From: an uncultured Methanobrevibacter sp.
GTDB lineage: Archaea > Methanobacteriota > Methanobacteria > Methanobacteriales > Methanobacteriaceae
Length of the DNA: 54,330 bases
Assembly (NCBI RefSeq): GCF_905235195.1
Contig: NZ_CAJOKH010000023.1
Location: forward strand, 1 to 54,330
Reading direction: 5' to 3'
Both the position numbers and the translations under genes were made by a program. How positions within the stretch are numbered: the stretch's first letter is position 1; each line of letters begins with the position of its first letter. The notes under the pieces are model-generated. The model did not search any database. It had not been told where the DNA came from and saw only the letters and a list, made by a program, of their open reading frames with translations. Shown piece by piece: positions 28,718-38,104 of the stretch.

Positions 28718-29716
28718 TTAAAAACCAATAGGAGTAAAACCCTCTAATCTAATAATATCAGAACAGTTATTTAACACATAATCTAAAAAATCATCAACCC
28801 TTTTATTATATCCAGGTCTATGTACAAATCCTATAGAATGTCTTGTTTGATCTTTTAAAACATTACTACCATTAAAATAGCTTGCATTTAAGAAAGTATA
28901 AAGATTATCCGAATTTCTAACAAGCTTAAATGCATCAAATTGTGAAACTACTTCTTTTTCAATATTAAATGAAATATTATGATCTTTTAATGTTTCCCAT
29001 ACTAACCTTTGAGCCGTACCTTTAACCGCTACAAAATTCAAATCCTCTAAATCTTCAATATTTTCAATTTTTTTATTTGTATTAAAATTCGCATACTCAT
29101 AGGAGGTAGCTGAAGGATTAATATTCTCATCAATATTTAAGCTACCATTATCATCATAAATATTAAATTGATTATTAGAATTATTTTTAAAATTAAAATT
29201 GTTTTTAAATGAAGATACTAAAACCATATAATCAAATGCTATAGGTGTAAAATTTAAATTCTCCTGAAAAGCAAGTAACGGATCATCTAATGCAAGTATA
29301 TCAATTAGATCATCTTTTGCAAGATTAAATGCACTATCATTATCAGTACTGTATACCTCAATATTAAATGGAAGATTTAAGGATTCCAATAAACCTGTAA
29401 TAATATGCCCACCAGCAATACGAATATTTTCATTAGGTTTTAGTCTATTATTATATGTATGGTAAATGTCTAAAAGTTTCAAACCTTCTTTTGTAATTTC
29501 ACTTCCAGAACCTACTTTTCTAACTAATTTATAACCTAATTCTTTTTCTGCTTTAAGTATTCTTCTATTAAAAACAGAATGAGCAATACCTAATTGACTA
29601 GCTGCTTTTCGTTGAGAATAGGTTTTTGTAAGAAGCTCTAATGATTCAAACAATTTATAATTATAGATTTTCCCATCGACTTCAATACCAATTACTGGTT
29701 TAATATTGGAAGACAT
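28718..29716 (-). CDS. ModE/LysR-like transcriptional regulator with substrate-binding-like domain
   Basis: A 332-residue protein. Residues about 10-85 are a winged helix of ModE/LysR type: LLTKTYSQRKAASQLGIAHS then FNRRILKAEKELGYKLV and SEITKEGLKLLDIY. Residues about 95-330 (IRIAGGHIITGLLESLNLPF, DLIDILALDDPLLAF, LVWETLKDHNISF) look like a periplasmic-binding-protein-like effector domain rather than the TOBE (molbindin) domain of bacterial ModE. An Asn-rich insertion lies at about 170-210. Such proteins in methanogens are usually annotated as ModE-like or LysR-family. It is divergent from hxlB and lies near fdhAB, moaA-mobB and fwd, so control of molybdate/tungstate or formate genes is plausible but unproven. 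Confidence 0.75.
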   Translation of the reverse strand: MSSNIKPVIGIEVDGKIYNYKLFESLELLTKTYSQRKAASQLGIAHSVFNRRILKAEKELGYKLVRKVGSGSEITKEGLKLLDIYHTYNNRLKPNENIRIAGGHIITGLLESLNLPFNIEVYSTDNDSAFNLAKDDLIDILALDDPLLAFQENLNFTPIAFDYMVLVSSFKNNFNFKNNSNNQFNIYDDNGSLNIDENINPSATSYEYANFNTNKKIENIEDLEDLNFVAVKGTAQRLVWETLKDHNISFNIEKEVVSQFDAFKLVRNSDNLYTFLNASYFNGSNVLKDQTRHSIGFVHRPGYNKRVDDFLDYVLNNCSDIIRLEGFTPIGF

Positions 29717-29957
29717 AAAAACTCACTAGAATAAATTAATAAATGATTTCCAAATAAATCCAATTATATATTTAAAACTTTTAAATTAATAATCTTTAAA
29801 ATTTAAAATATCTTTAAAAATAAAGAAAAAATAATCAAGAAACCATCTAATAAAAAATTTATTTTATATACTTATCTTTAAATAAATTAAAACATATAAA
29901 CTAATATATAAATTTAATATTAATTATACTTATTTAGTAAATTAGGAAAGAGATACT

Positions 29958-30548
29958 ATGGAATTAATGAAGTCATCCATTAATGCAATAATAAATAATA
30001 TTGAAACAGCAGAGACATATCTTGATGAAAAATCCATTGAAAATTTTATGAAAGTTATAAATGATGCCGACAATGTATTTGTTATAGGTGCTGGTAGATC
30101 TGGACTCGTTGGTAAAGCATTTGCAATGAGATTAATGCATTTAGGAGTAAGTACCTTTGTTGTTGGAGAAACCATATCACCTGCAATAAATGAGGGCGAC
30201 TGTATTATTGCAATATCTGGTTCTGGTGAGACAAACACCATTGTTTCTGCAGCTAAAACTTCTAAAAATAGAGGAGCAAAAGTTTTAGCATTAACATCTT
30301 ATACAGAATCTACGCTTGGACAATTAGCTGATGTTACATTATATGTTCAAGGAAGAACTAAAACAGAAGCAGATGATAAAAACTATTTAAAACGTCAAAT
30401 TCATGGAAATTATACATCTCTTACCCCACTAGGTACTGCCTTTGAATTAACATCCCTTGTGTTTTTAGATGGTCTTATATGTTCCTTAATGAACAAAATG
30501 GGTAAAACTGAAGACGACCTAAAAAGAAGACATACCGTACTTGAATAA
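29958..30548 (+). CDS. hxlB: 6-phospho-3-hexuloisomerase
   Basis: A 196-residue single SIS-domain isomerase. It interconverts 3-hexulose-6-phosphate and fructose-6-phosphate. In methanogens the pathway runs toward ribulose-5-phosphate plus formaldehyde and supplies pentoses. Blocks: FVIGAGRSGLVGKAFAMRL (about residues 37-55), VGETISPAINEGDCIIAISG, SGSGETNTIVSAAK and the C-terminal PLGTAFELTSLVFLDGLICS. Length and the end (DDLKRRHTVLE) are typical of the archaeal enzyme. AGGAAAGAG precedes the ATG. It is followed at 104 bases by the FmdE-family gene. Confidence 0.93.
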   Translation: MELMKSSINAIINNIETAETYLDEKSIENFMKVINDADNVFVIGAGRSGLVGKAFAMRLMHLGVSTFVVGETISPAINEGDCIIAISGSGETNTIVSAAKTSKNRGAKVLALTSYTESTLGQLADVTLYVQGRTKTEADDKNYLKRQIHGNYTSLTPLGTAFELTSLVFLDGLICSLMNKMGKTEDDLKRRHTVLE

Positions 30549-30652
30549 ATAATTATAAATTATAAATTATTTTATAATAAATTAAGACATTAATATAATA
30601 ATAAAATTAAATTAAATTAAATAAATATATTAAATAGATTAAATTAAGTGAT

Positions 30653-31222
30653 ATGATGGATTTAAAAACTTATGATGAACAACTTGAAAAAGTGAAAGAG
30701 TACGGAGAAGTTTGTGGTGGAATTGCTATTGGAACAAAACTTGCAATGTATGGAATGGAATTAATGGGAATGGAACTTAATACAAGACATAAAAACTTAA
30801 TGGTATTTGTTGAACTTGATAGATGTATGTCAGATGCAATCCAAATAGTTACAAAATGTAATATGGGTAAAAGAGCATTTAAACAAATGTATTACGGTAG
30901 ATTTGCAGTAACATTCTATAATATGGATACTGAAGAAGCAATTAGAGTTTCAGATGCAGATGCAAATAAACAAACATGTCAAAAAGAGACAAAAGAAGAA
31001 ATGGTTAAAAGATTTAGAGAAACCCCTGCTGAAGAATTATTTAATGTTCAAAAGGTAAAGATCGTAGGAATCCCTGAAGCACAAAAACCTGGGCCACTAC
31101 ACAAATCAACCTTCTGTTCAGTATGTGGTGAAAAGGTAGCAGACGATCAACACCTTGTTATTGGCGGTAAACCTGTCTGTAAAGGATGTGCTTTAGGAAC
31201 CTATTATGAAATAATAGAATAA
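30653..31222 (+). CDS. fmdE: FmdE-family protein (formylmethanofuran dehydrogenase subunit E)
   Basis: A 189-residue protein. The FmdE domain spans about residues 15-140: HKNLMVFVELDRCMSDAIQI, VTKCNMGKRAFKQMYYGRFA. A zinc ribbon follows at the C-terminus (CSVCGEK...CKGCA, about 160-183). In Methanothermobacter, FmdE/FwdE copurifies with formylmethanofuran dehydrogenase, but its role is not settled. GTGAT directly precedes the ATG; ATG 30656 is an alternative start. It lies upstream of fdhA, away from the fwd operon, and a hairpin with a T-run separates it from fdhA. Confidence 0.88.
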   Translation: MMDLKTYDEQLEKVKEYGEVCGGIAIGTKLAMYGMELMGMELNTRHKNLMVFVELDRCMSDAIQIVTKCNMGKRAFKQMYYGRFAVTFYNMDTEEAIRVSDADANKQTCQKETKEEMVKRFRETPAEELFNVQKVKIVGIPEAQKPGPLHKSTFCSVCGEKVADDQHLVIGGKPVCKGCALGTYYEIIE

Positions 31223-31249
31223 AAACATTAGTTAATACACTATAAATTA

Positions 31250-31278
31250 AAGACCCTTTATTGGTCTTACTTTTTTTT
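31250..31278 (+). terminator. intrinsic-type terminator after fmdE
   Basis: AAGACC-CTTTATT-GGTCTT forms a 6-bp stem with a 7-base loop, followed two bases later by eight T. It would separate the hxlB-fmdE transcript from fdhAB. Confidence 0.65.
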
Positions 31279-31372
31279 ATAAAATAATAAATATCATTAG
31301 GTAAAATATTTACAAATGAAATTTAACTATTTCCTATTATTATCACGAAATTCTTCTTAAAACTTCAATTAA

Positions 31373-31384
31373 ACTATATATAAA
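31373..31384 (+). promoter_or_regulatory. TATA box of fdhAB
   Basis: ACTATATATAAA, about 70 bases before the fdhA ATG. The next 60 bases are AT-rich leader ending in AAAAGGAG, the ribosome binding site. Confidence 0.55.
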
Positions 31385-31451
31385 ATTTATAATAAATTAT
31401 AATAGATTATTAATTAATTTATTAGAAAATAAATTAAAAGGAGTTAAAAAA

Positions 31452-33515
31452 ATGGTTGAGATAAAATTTGTTCCAACAATATGCCCCTATTGTGGAACTG
31501 GTTGTGGACTTAACCTTGTTGTAAAAGATGGGAAAGTTTGTGGTGTAGAACCATGGAAAAGAAATCCTGTTAACTCTGGTAAATTATGTCCTAAAGGAAA
31601 CTTTTCATGGGAATTTATAAACAGGGAAGATAGATTAACAAAACCATTAATTAGAGAAAATGGTGAACTAAGAGAAGCTAGTTGGGATGAAGCTTTAGAT
31701 AAGGTTGCAAAAAAACTAAATGAAGTCAAAAATGAAGACCCAAACAAAATAGGTTTTTATGCATGTGCAAGATCTCCAAATGAGAACATATACATTACAC
31801 AAAAATTTGCAAGAGTAGCATGTAATACTCATAATGTTGACCACTGTGCACGTATTTGTCATGGACCTACTGTAGCAGGTCTTGCTACTTGCTTTGGTTC
31901 CGGTGCTATGACTAATGGATTTGACAGTATTGAAGAATCAGATTATATAATTGTCATTGGTGCAAACAGTATGGAAGCACATCCATTATTTGGCCGTAAA
32001 TTAATTAAGGCTAAAAAAAATGGTGGAAAAATTGTAGTAATTGACCCTCGTTACACACCTACAGCAAAAATTGCAGATAAATATCTTGAATTTAAAACGG
32101 GTACTGATGTAGCTCTATTAAATGGAATGATGAAAATTATTCTTGATGAAGGTCTTGAAGATAAGGAATTCATTGAAAATAGAACAAAGAACTTTGAAGA
32201 ATTTAAAAAAGTTGTAGAAAAATATGATTTAGAAACTGTAAGTGAAATTACAGAAGCAGATAAAGATTTAATAAAAGAAATTGCAATTGAATATGCTAAA
32301 GCAGATAAAGGTGCTATTGTATATTCATTAGGTATTACAGAGCATTCTCATGGTGCAGATAATGTTATGTCTACTGCAAATATGGCTATGTTAACTGGTA
32401 ATTTAGGAAGAGAAGGTACTGGTGTAAATCCACTGAGAGGGCAAAACAATGTACAAGGCGCATGTGATATGGGAGCATTACCTACTGATTATCCTGGATA
32501 TCGTAAAGTAAATGATAGCGAAACTACATCATGGATGAATGAATACTGGGGAGTGGAAATGAGTTGTGAACCAGGTTTAACATTAATTGAAATGATGAAT
32601 GCAGCTCATGATGGAGATTTAAAAGTATTATACATACATGGAGAAGATCCAGTATTATCAGATGCGGATATTACCCATACAAAAGAAGCAATTAATAATC
32701 TAGAAATGTTAATTGTTCAAGACTTATTTTTAACTGATACTGCACAATTAGCTGATGTTGTACTTCCTGCAGCTGGTTGGGGTGAACAAGACGGTACTTT
32801 CACCAATGGTGAGCGACGTGTTCAAAGAGTTCGCAGAGCCCAAGACCCACCAGGAGAGGCAAAATTAGATTGGAAGATTATGGAAGAGATTGCAATTAGA
32901 ATGGGTCCAGATGCACATCCTGAACAGTTCCATTACCAAACAGCTCAAGATATTTGGGAAGAATTAAGAGAAGTAGCCCCATCGATGGCAGGAATTACAT
33001 CTGATAGATTAGATAGGCCTGAAGGTTGTCACTGGCCATGTTATAGTGAAAAATATGAATGTGGTCCTTTAATGTATAGGGAAAAATTCTCACATCCTGA
33101 CGGATTAGGTCGATTCCAAGCAATAGAACATTTAGGACCAGTTGAAGTTCCTGATGAAGAATTTCCATTACTTTTAACTACAACACGTATATTATTCCAT
33201 TATCATGCAGCAACAACACGTAGATGTAAAACACTTGATAGAGAAGTTAAAACCGGATACATAGAAATTAGCGAAGATGATGCTAAAGAGTTAAATATTA
33301 TAGATAAAGAAATAGTAAGGGCAAGTTCTAGAAGGGGAACCATTGATATTGCTGCTAGAGTAACTAAAGATATAAAACCTGGAATAGTTAACATACCAAT
33401 GCATTTTAGTGAATGTGCAGCTAATATGTTAACTAATTCCGAATCATTAGACCCTAAAAGTAAAATGATAGAGCTTAAAGCTTGTGCTATTAAAGTGGAA
33501 AAAATTAAGGAGTAA
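31452..33515 (+). CDS. fdhA: formate dehydrogenase alpha subunit (F420-type)
   Basis: A 687-residue molybdopterin oxidoreductase. The N-terminal [4Fe-4S] site is [10 protein letters not shown]...KLCPKGN. The active-site segment is [14 protein letters not shown]; the ligand is cysteine (about residue 136), so this is not a selenocysteine enzyme. The pterin-dinucleotide-binding C-terminal domain is present ([33 protein letters not shown]). It oxidises formate to CO2 and passes electrons to FdhB. AAAAGGAG lies seven bases before the ATG. The fdhB gene starts five bases after the stop. Mo or W cannot be told from sequence. No formate transporter fdhC is next to it. Confidence 0.96.
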   Translation: MVEIKFVPTICPYCGTGCGLNLVVKDGKVCGVEPWKRNPVNSGKLCPKGNFSWEFINREDRLTKPLIRENGELREASWDEALDKVAKKLNEVKNEDPNKIGFYACARSPNENIYITQKFARVACNTHNVDHCARICHGPTVAGLATCFGSGAMTNGFDSIEESDYIIVIGANSMEAHPLFGRKLIKAKKNGGKIVVIDPRYTPTAKIADKYLEFKTGTDVALLNGMMKIILDEGLEDKEFIENRTKNFEEFKKVVEKYDLETVSEITEADKDLIKEIAIEYAKADKGAIVYSLGITEHSHGADNVMSTANMAMLTGNLGREGTGVNPLRGQNNVQGACDMGALPTDYPGYRKVNDSETTSWMNEYWGVEMSCEPGLTLIEMMNAAHDGDLKVLYIHGEDPVLSDADITHTKEAINNLEMLIVQDLFLTDTAQLADVVLPAAGWGEQDGTFTNGERRVQRVRRAQDPPGEAKLDWKIMEEIAIRMGPDAHPEQFHYQTAQDIWEELREVAPSMAGITSDRLDRPEGCHWPCYSEKYECGPLMYREKFSHPDGLGRFQAIEHLGPVEVPDEEFPLLLTTTRILFHYHAATTRRCKTLDREVKTGYIEISEDDAKELNIIDKEIVRASSRRGTIDIAARVTKDIKPGIVNIPMHFSECAANMLTNSESLDPKSKMIELKACAIKVEKIKE

Positions 33516-33520
33516 ATAAC

Positions 33521-34753
33521 ATGAGTTTTAAGGTAAATGATATGGCTTATGCATATTCTGCTAATAATGCCATTAAAGAAAAAGGAGAATATGGTGGAGT
33601 TGTAACTACCATTATGAAATATTTACTTGAAGAGAGTATTGTTGATGGAGTACTTGCAGTTGAAGAAGGATGGGATTTATATGATGCTGTACCGACCATC
33701 ATTACAGATTCTAAAGATTTAATTAAATCTGCAGGTTCACTTCACTGTGGTACATTAAACTTAGCTAAAATACTCGTCAAATATTTAAATGGTGCAAGGG
33801 ACATGAAACTTGCTATTAGCTGTAAGCCATGTGATGCTATGGCCATTAGAGAGTTAATTAGAAAAAGAAAAATCATTGAAGACAATATTATTCTAATTGG
33901 GGTAAACTGTGGCGGCACAATGCCTCCTATTGACACTATAAAAATGATTAAAAATGTTTACAAAATGGATCCTAACAGAATTGTAAAAGAAGAAATTGTA
34001 AAAGGCAATCTTGTAATGACCTCTGATGAGGGTATTGAAAAAGGAATTAAAATTGATTATTTAGAAGAAGAAAATCTCGGAGGCAGACGTGAAAATTGTC
34101 GCCGATGTAATTTAAAAATACCATTAAATGCAGATTTGGCTCTTGGAAACTGGGGAGTTATTGGTGATATAAAAGGTAAAGCTACTTTCATAGAGATTTG
34201 CTCAAAAAAAGGTGCTGATATTTTTAATAAAGTAGTCGATGCAGGATTTGTAATAAGCCAAGAACCATCTAAAAAAGGTATTGAAATTCGAAGTAAAATT
34301 GTAAACACAATGCTTAAACAGTCTAGCAAACAAAAAGAAAAAGATTTTAAAGGAACAACAGGAGATATTCTTGATGTTTTAAAAATATATAAAGAGGAAT
34401 TGTCTAAATGTATGAAATGTTATGGCTGCCGTGAAGCATGCCCATTATGTTACTGTGAAGACTGTTGTCTAGAGACTGAAGGACCTGAATGGGTACCTGG
34501 AGGATACACACCTGCTGCACCATTTTTCCACCTGACACGTATGGTTCATATGGCAGATGCATGTATTAATTGTGGACAATGCAGTGAAGTATGTCCTAGC
34601 GAAATTCCAGTTAGTAAAATCTGGGCTACTGTAAATGAGAAAATTAGAGAAACTTTCCAATATTATAGTGGAATTAATAATGGAGATATTCCATTACCAT
34701 TTAGTGAATATGAAGATAGTGGTTCAAGAACTATTAAAGATAAAAGTAAATGA
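33521..34753 (+). CDS. fdhB: formate dehydrogenase beta subunit (F420-reducing)
   Basis: A 410-residue FrhB/FdhB-family protein that reduces F420 with FAD, using electrons from FdhA. Visible parts: the start MSFKVNDMAYAYSANN, GSLHCGTLNLAK, CKPCDAMAIREL and GVNCGGTMPPIDTIKMI of the F420/FAD domain, RRENCRRCNLKIPLNADLAL, then two C-terminal iron-sulfur motifs CMKCYGCREACPLCYCEDCC and CINCGQCSEVCPSEIP. Length is normal. AGGAG lies eight bases before the ATG, inside the 3' end of fdhA, so the two are translated as an operon. Confidence 0.96.
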   Translation: MSFKVNDMAYAYSANNAIKEKGEYGGVVTTIMKYLLEESIVDGVLAVEEGWDLYDAVPTIITDSKDLIKSAGSLHCGTLNLAKILVKYLNGARDMKLAISCKPCDAMAIRELIRKRKIIEDNIILIGVNCGGTMPPIDTIKMIKNVYKMDPNRIVKEEIVKGNLVMTSDEGIEKGIKIDYLEEENLGGRRENCRRCNLKIPLNADLALGNWGVIGDIKGKATFIEICSKKGADIFNKVVDAGFVISQEPSKKGIEIRSKIVNTMLKQSSKQKEKDFKGTTGDILDVLKIYKEELSKCMKCYGCREACPLCYCEDCCLETEGPEWVPGGYTPAAPFFHLTRMVHMADACINCGQCSEVCPSEIPVSKIWATVNEKIRETFQYYSGINNGDIPLPFSEYEDSGSRTIKDKSK

Positions 34754-34832
34754 AAATTGGGTCAAAAACTTTTAAAAGAATAAAGTATATTTATACTTGA
34801 TTTAATCAAACAGAAAAAATAGATGTGAAAAT

Positions 34833-35444
34833 ATGGGAAATAAAACAGGAATTATACCGAAAAATGGCCATAGAATTCATGGGCGAAGTAGTGAAACATT
34901 TTTAGATGCAAGAGAAATAATAAACTCACTTGATTTAAAAGGAGATGAAGTTTTCATGGATGCAGGATGTGGAGATGGACATGCTGCAATTGAAGCATTA
35001 GATATATTAGATGATAATGCTCTTGTTTATGGAGTGGACATATACGAGCCATCTATTGAAGATTTAAAAAAATATAAAAATGAAAATAATATTGAAAATT
35101 TAATTCCTCTTGTTGGAGATTTAACACAGCATGTTGATGTTGCAGATAGTTCTATCGATGTTATATTAATGATTAATGTATTCCACGGATTTAAAGGCAT
35201 TCAAAAATTAGATGAAGTAGTAGAAGAATTAAAAAGAATGATTAAACCTGATGGAAAAATCGCAATTATGGATTATAAAAAACAAGAAGCTAAACATGGA
35301 CCCTCAATAACAGTTAGAAGTAGTGCTGAAGAATTAGAAAATCTTTTTAAAAATCATGGACTTAAATTATTATCTCTTGATAATGATACTGGTGAAGATA
35401 TTGAAGAGGGCAAATCTCACTTCTTAATAATCTTTACAAAATAA
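34833..35444 (+). CDS. class I SAM-dependent methyltransferase
   Basis: A 203-residue Rossmann-type methyltransferase. The SAM motif I is VFMDAGCGDGHAAIEAL (about residues 38-54), the acidic motif II is VYGVDIYEPS, and motif post-I to IV is VDVILMINVFHGF. The layout is of the UbiE/Methyltransf_11 group. The substrate is unknown. It starts 79 bases after fdhB, so it may be on the same transcript. Its last codon and stop (AAA TAA) lie inside a perfect (AAAAT)15 tract, so a change in tract length beyond the second unit would not alter the protein. Confidence 0.85.
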   Translation: MGNKTGIIPKNGHRIHGRSSETFLDAREIINSLDLKGDEVFMDAGCGDGHAAIEALDILDDNALVYGVDIYEPSIEDLKKYKNENNIENLIPLVGDLTQHVDVADSSIDVILMINVFHGFKGIQKLDEVVEELKRMIKPDGKIAIMDYKKQEAKHGPSITVRSSAEELENLFKNHGLKLLSLDNDTGEDIEEGKSHFLIIFTK

Positions 35445-35512
35445 AATAAAATAAAATAAAATAAAATAAAATAAAATAAAATAAAATAAAATAAAATAAA
35501 ATAAAATAAAAT
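35438..35512. repeat. perfect (AAAAT)15 microsatellite
   Basis: Fifteen uninterrupted copies of AAAAT (75 bases) beginning at the last codons of the methyltransferase gene and including its stop codon. Such perfection implies recent slippage expansion. It lies about 90 bases before the cysK start and could vary the distance between the two genes. Confidence 0.95.
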
Positions 35513-35603
35513 TTAATGATACCTGAATATGCAAAAATTATAAAGTGGAATTTTTATTATAAAAAATACAATCTAAATATATATTAAATTGGTTTTGAGA
35601 CTT

Positions 35604-36569
35604 ATGAATATTGATAAATTAATTGGTAATACACCAATGATAAAGATTAATTATGAATATGAAGGAAAATTAGGTAGTATATACACTAAACTTGAATATT
35701 ACAATTATTCTGGTAGTATAAAAGATAGAATTGCACATTATATTATTAAGAAAGAAAAAGAATGTGGCAAACTTAAAGATAATCAATCAATTGTAGAAGT
35801 TACAAGTGGAAATACCGGTATTGCTTTTAGTGCAATTGGGGCTTTACTTGGCCATGAAGTCCATATTTTTATGCCGGATTGGACATCTATTGAAAGAAGA
35901 AAAATTATGGAAATGTATGGAGCACATGTACATTTAGTATCAAAAGAAGAGGGAGGATTTAAAAAAGCTCTTGCACTTGCTGAAGAATTTGCAAAGAAAC
36001 ATAATGCATACAGACCTCTCCAATTTGATAATACGTTAAATGTAGATGGACAATATAAAACAACGGCAAAAGAAATATTAGATGCTCTTCCTGATGTTAA
36101 TACATTTGTTTCCGGTATTGGAACAGGTGGAACAATAATGGGTATAGGTAAAAGATTAAAAGAAAATAATCCTAACAGTAAAGTAATTGCATTAGAACCA
36201 TCTACATTATCTATTCTTAAAATGGGAATGGAAGAAGGAAGTCATATGATTGAAGGAATTGGAGATGACTTTATTCCCGGAATTGTCAATCAGGATTTAA
36301 TTGACGAAATTGTTTTAATAGATGATTGTGATGCAATAAACATGTCAAAAAGAATAGCACGAGAGTTTGGTTTAGGTGTTGGAATATCAAGTGGTGCAAA
36401 TTTCCTAGCTAGTGTTTTAGTAAATAATGATGAGTTAAAAATCGCCACTGTTTTTCCAGATGATAATAAAAAATATATAACTACCAGATTATCTGAAAAA
36501 ATAGATGAAAATCCAGAACTCATTTCAAATAAAATTAAACTAATTGATTTTGAAGTAGTCAATAGATAA
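35604..36569 (+). CDS. cysK: cysteine synthase family (PLP-dependent beta-synthase)
   Basis: A 321-residue fold-type II PLP enzyme. The PLP lysine is in NYSGSIKDRIAHYII (Lys about 42; the usual Asn-Pro-x-x-Ser-x-Lys motif reads Asn-Tyr-Ser-Gly-Ser-Ile-Lys). The substrate loop is EVTSGNTGIAFSAIG, and the phosphate loop is SGIGTGGTIMGIGKRL. It should make cysteine from O-acetylserine or O-phosphoserine and sulfide. The ATG at 35604 fits family starts (MNIDKLIGNTPMIKI); an upstream in-frame TTG at 35589 has no ribosome binding site. The tail is slightly longer than in bacterial CysK. Cystathionine beta-synthase activity is an alternative. Confidence 0.9.
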   Translation: MNIDKLIGNTPMIKINYEYEGKLGSIYTKLEYYNYSGSIKDRIAHYIIKKEKECGKLKDNQSIVEVTSGNTGIAFSAIGALLGHEVHIFMPDWTSIERRKIMEMYGAHVHLVSKEEGGFKKALALAEEFAKKHNAYRPLQFDNTLNVDGQYKTTAKEILDALPDVNTFVSGIGTGGTIMGIGKRLKENNPNSKVIALEPSTLSILKMGMEEGSHMIEGIGDDFIPGIVNQDLIDEIVLIDDCDAINMSKRIAREFGLGVGISSGANFLASVLVNNDELKIATVFPDDNKKYITTRLSEKIDENPELISNKIKLIDFEVVNR

Positions 36570-36790
36570 ATTAAGTTTAATCTAATAGAAAATAAACTAT
36601 TTTTAAATAATAAAAGAAAAAGTAATAAAATAATCTTAAACTTAGTTTATCTCTACACACTAATTACTTACACTACCTTTTGTGTCTTTAGTATTCCATC
36701 AGATATATAGTAATTATTGTTTAATATTTTCCCATAAGTTAGAAATCTCAGTTATGAATTAGCTATAAACATATCATTATCTTTAAGCGG
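36570..36790. other. intergenic after cysK, possibly remnant sequence
   Basis: Less AT-biased around 36650-36760 than neighbouring gaps. On the minus strand short peptides such as NTKDTKGSVSN appear but with stops in all frames. It may be the decayed 3' part of the broken Ig-like gene next to it. Nothing firm. Confidence 0.25.
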
Positions 36791-37208
36791 TCATGGTTCA
36801 ATAGTAATTACACCATTAAAAGAAGAACCATTAAATACTTCATCTCCAGGATAATACATTGAAACATTATATGTACCAGGACTTAACTGTAAATTTGTAG
36901 AAATATTTGTATTGTCATCATTTAAATATGAATCCGTTAAAGAATTTTCTTCAAAATGTTTAGTATGATTATTTTTATCAGTTACATTAATATAAACAGT
37001 TATTTGAATCCTCTGATAAAGCTTCAGAACTAGTGGTATTAAGCTCTACTACCATATAACCATGACCTGTAGAGAAACAATTCAAAGTAGTAGGATATAA
37101 GTCTTCATGACCTGTAAAATAATCAAAACCTTCAGCACTAACTAGAGATAATGAAAAAAGACATAAAACTAAAAGTAATAGAGATATTATAAATTTTTGA
37201 TTTTTCAT
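36791..37208 (-). pseudogene. exported Ig-like-domain protein broken by a single frameshift
   Basis: The first frame begins MKNQKFIISLLLLVLCLFSL, then SLVSAEGFDY: a clear signal peptide with a cut site after Ser-Ala. It runs through GHEDLYPTTLNCFSTGHGYM to a stop near 36987. Coding continues in a different frame from about 36995: TVYINVTDKNNHTKHF, then LSPGTYNVSMYYPGDEVFNG and GVITIEP before a TGA at 36791-36793. This second part is a typical Ig-like repeat (Pro-Gly-Thr-Tyr...Gly-Asp...Phe-Asn-Gly-Ser). The total of 418 bases is 3x139+1, so one base was gained or two lost. Intact, it would be a small secreted protein of about 139 residues. A sequencing error cannot be excluded. Confidence 0.7.
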
Positions 37209-37489
37209 AAATATTCCCCAAAAATATTAAATAAAAATATAATTTATTTTTTATTTATCTTTTAATATAATATGTAATTAACTATATAATAATTTATAAA
37301 ATTTAGCAATATGTAAAACTATTTAAAAATTAATTAAAAAAAAATTCACAGACAATATTTTTTAAAAAAAAACAATACAATATAACGAATATTTAAATAA
37401 TTAAAATAATAATAAATTTAAATAATTAAAATAATAATAAAATATAGAAATAGAATTTTATTATTTAATAAAATTTCAGCGTGATTAAT

Positions 37490-37975
37490 ATGAAAACATG
37501 GGGCAAAGTAGCAATTGGAATTATAGTAATACTAATGGTTTTATCTTTATTTACTAATGTATTATTCCTTGCATTAGATACTAGTGAAAGCCAAGAAGAA
37601 CCCGGTGCTGATATGGCTGCTCTTTGGTCAGTTCAAGGAGGATTTAGATGGATATATCCAGGTGGTACAACAGATGCCTCAGGAAATACATTACATAATA
37701 TCTATTTATTTGACGATCATAATCCAATGGCACATGCAAAGGAAATGATTGAACATACATATAACATACATCCAACCCTTTGTATAACTATAAATAACGA
37801 GGCTTCCAATAGAATATTTGGAGATGATTTAATCAACAATATTCGTGAAGAAAACTGGGGAGAAGGTAATGATAGAGGAGATGCAGTAAGTATGTCACTT
37901 GGTTCACGTTTTCCAAACCCTATTGGAATAATTATAAGTCTATTTACTGGAGATTTAAGAATATTTCCAATATAA
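37490..37975 (+). CDS. membrane-anchored extracytoplasmic protein, function unknown
   Basis: A 161-residue protein with a short cytoplasmic N-terminus (MKTWGKVAIG), one membrane helix (IIVILMVLSLFTNVLFLAL, about residues 10-28) and an outer domain with many aromatic and Asn/Asp residues: LWSVQGGFRWIYPGG, HNIYLFDDHNPMAHAKEMIE, LCITINNEASNRIFGDDL. Only one cysteine. I recognise no family. The ATG at 37490 is chosen because GTGAT lies four bases before it; the in-frame GTG at 37481 is part of that site. It is convergent with moaA and follows the broken Ig-like gene on the other strand. Confidence 0.7.
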   Translation: MKTWGKVAIGIIVILMVLSLFTNVLFLALDTSESQEEPGADMAALWSVQGGFRWIYPGGTTDASGNTLHNIYLFDDHNPMAHAKEMIEHTYNIHPTLCITINNEASNRIFGDDLINNIREENWGEGNDRGDAVSMSLGSRFPNPIGIIISLFTGDLRIFPI

Positions 37976-38104
37976 CTTTAAAATAGTAGATTAATTAAGA
38001 AAAATTAGTAAACAAATAAAAATTAATTAATCTATTATTAACTTATTTTAGATTATTTTTTCTTTAAAACATAATATTTTTTAATTGATAAATTGACGAA
38101 ATCA

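Noticed and set aside
31452-31900. Selenocysteine in FdhA or FwdB
   Set aside because: The metal-ligand positions are plain cysteine codons in both (CHGPTVAG and CHGPSLQ); there is no in-frame TGA.
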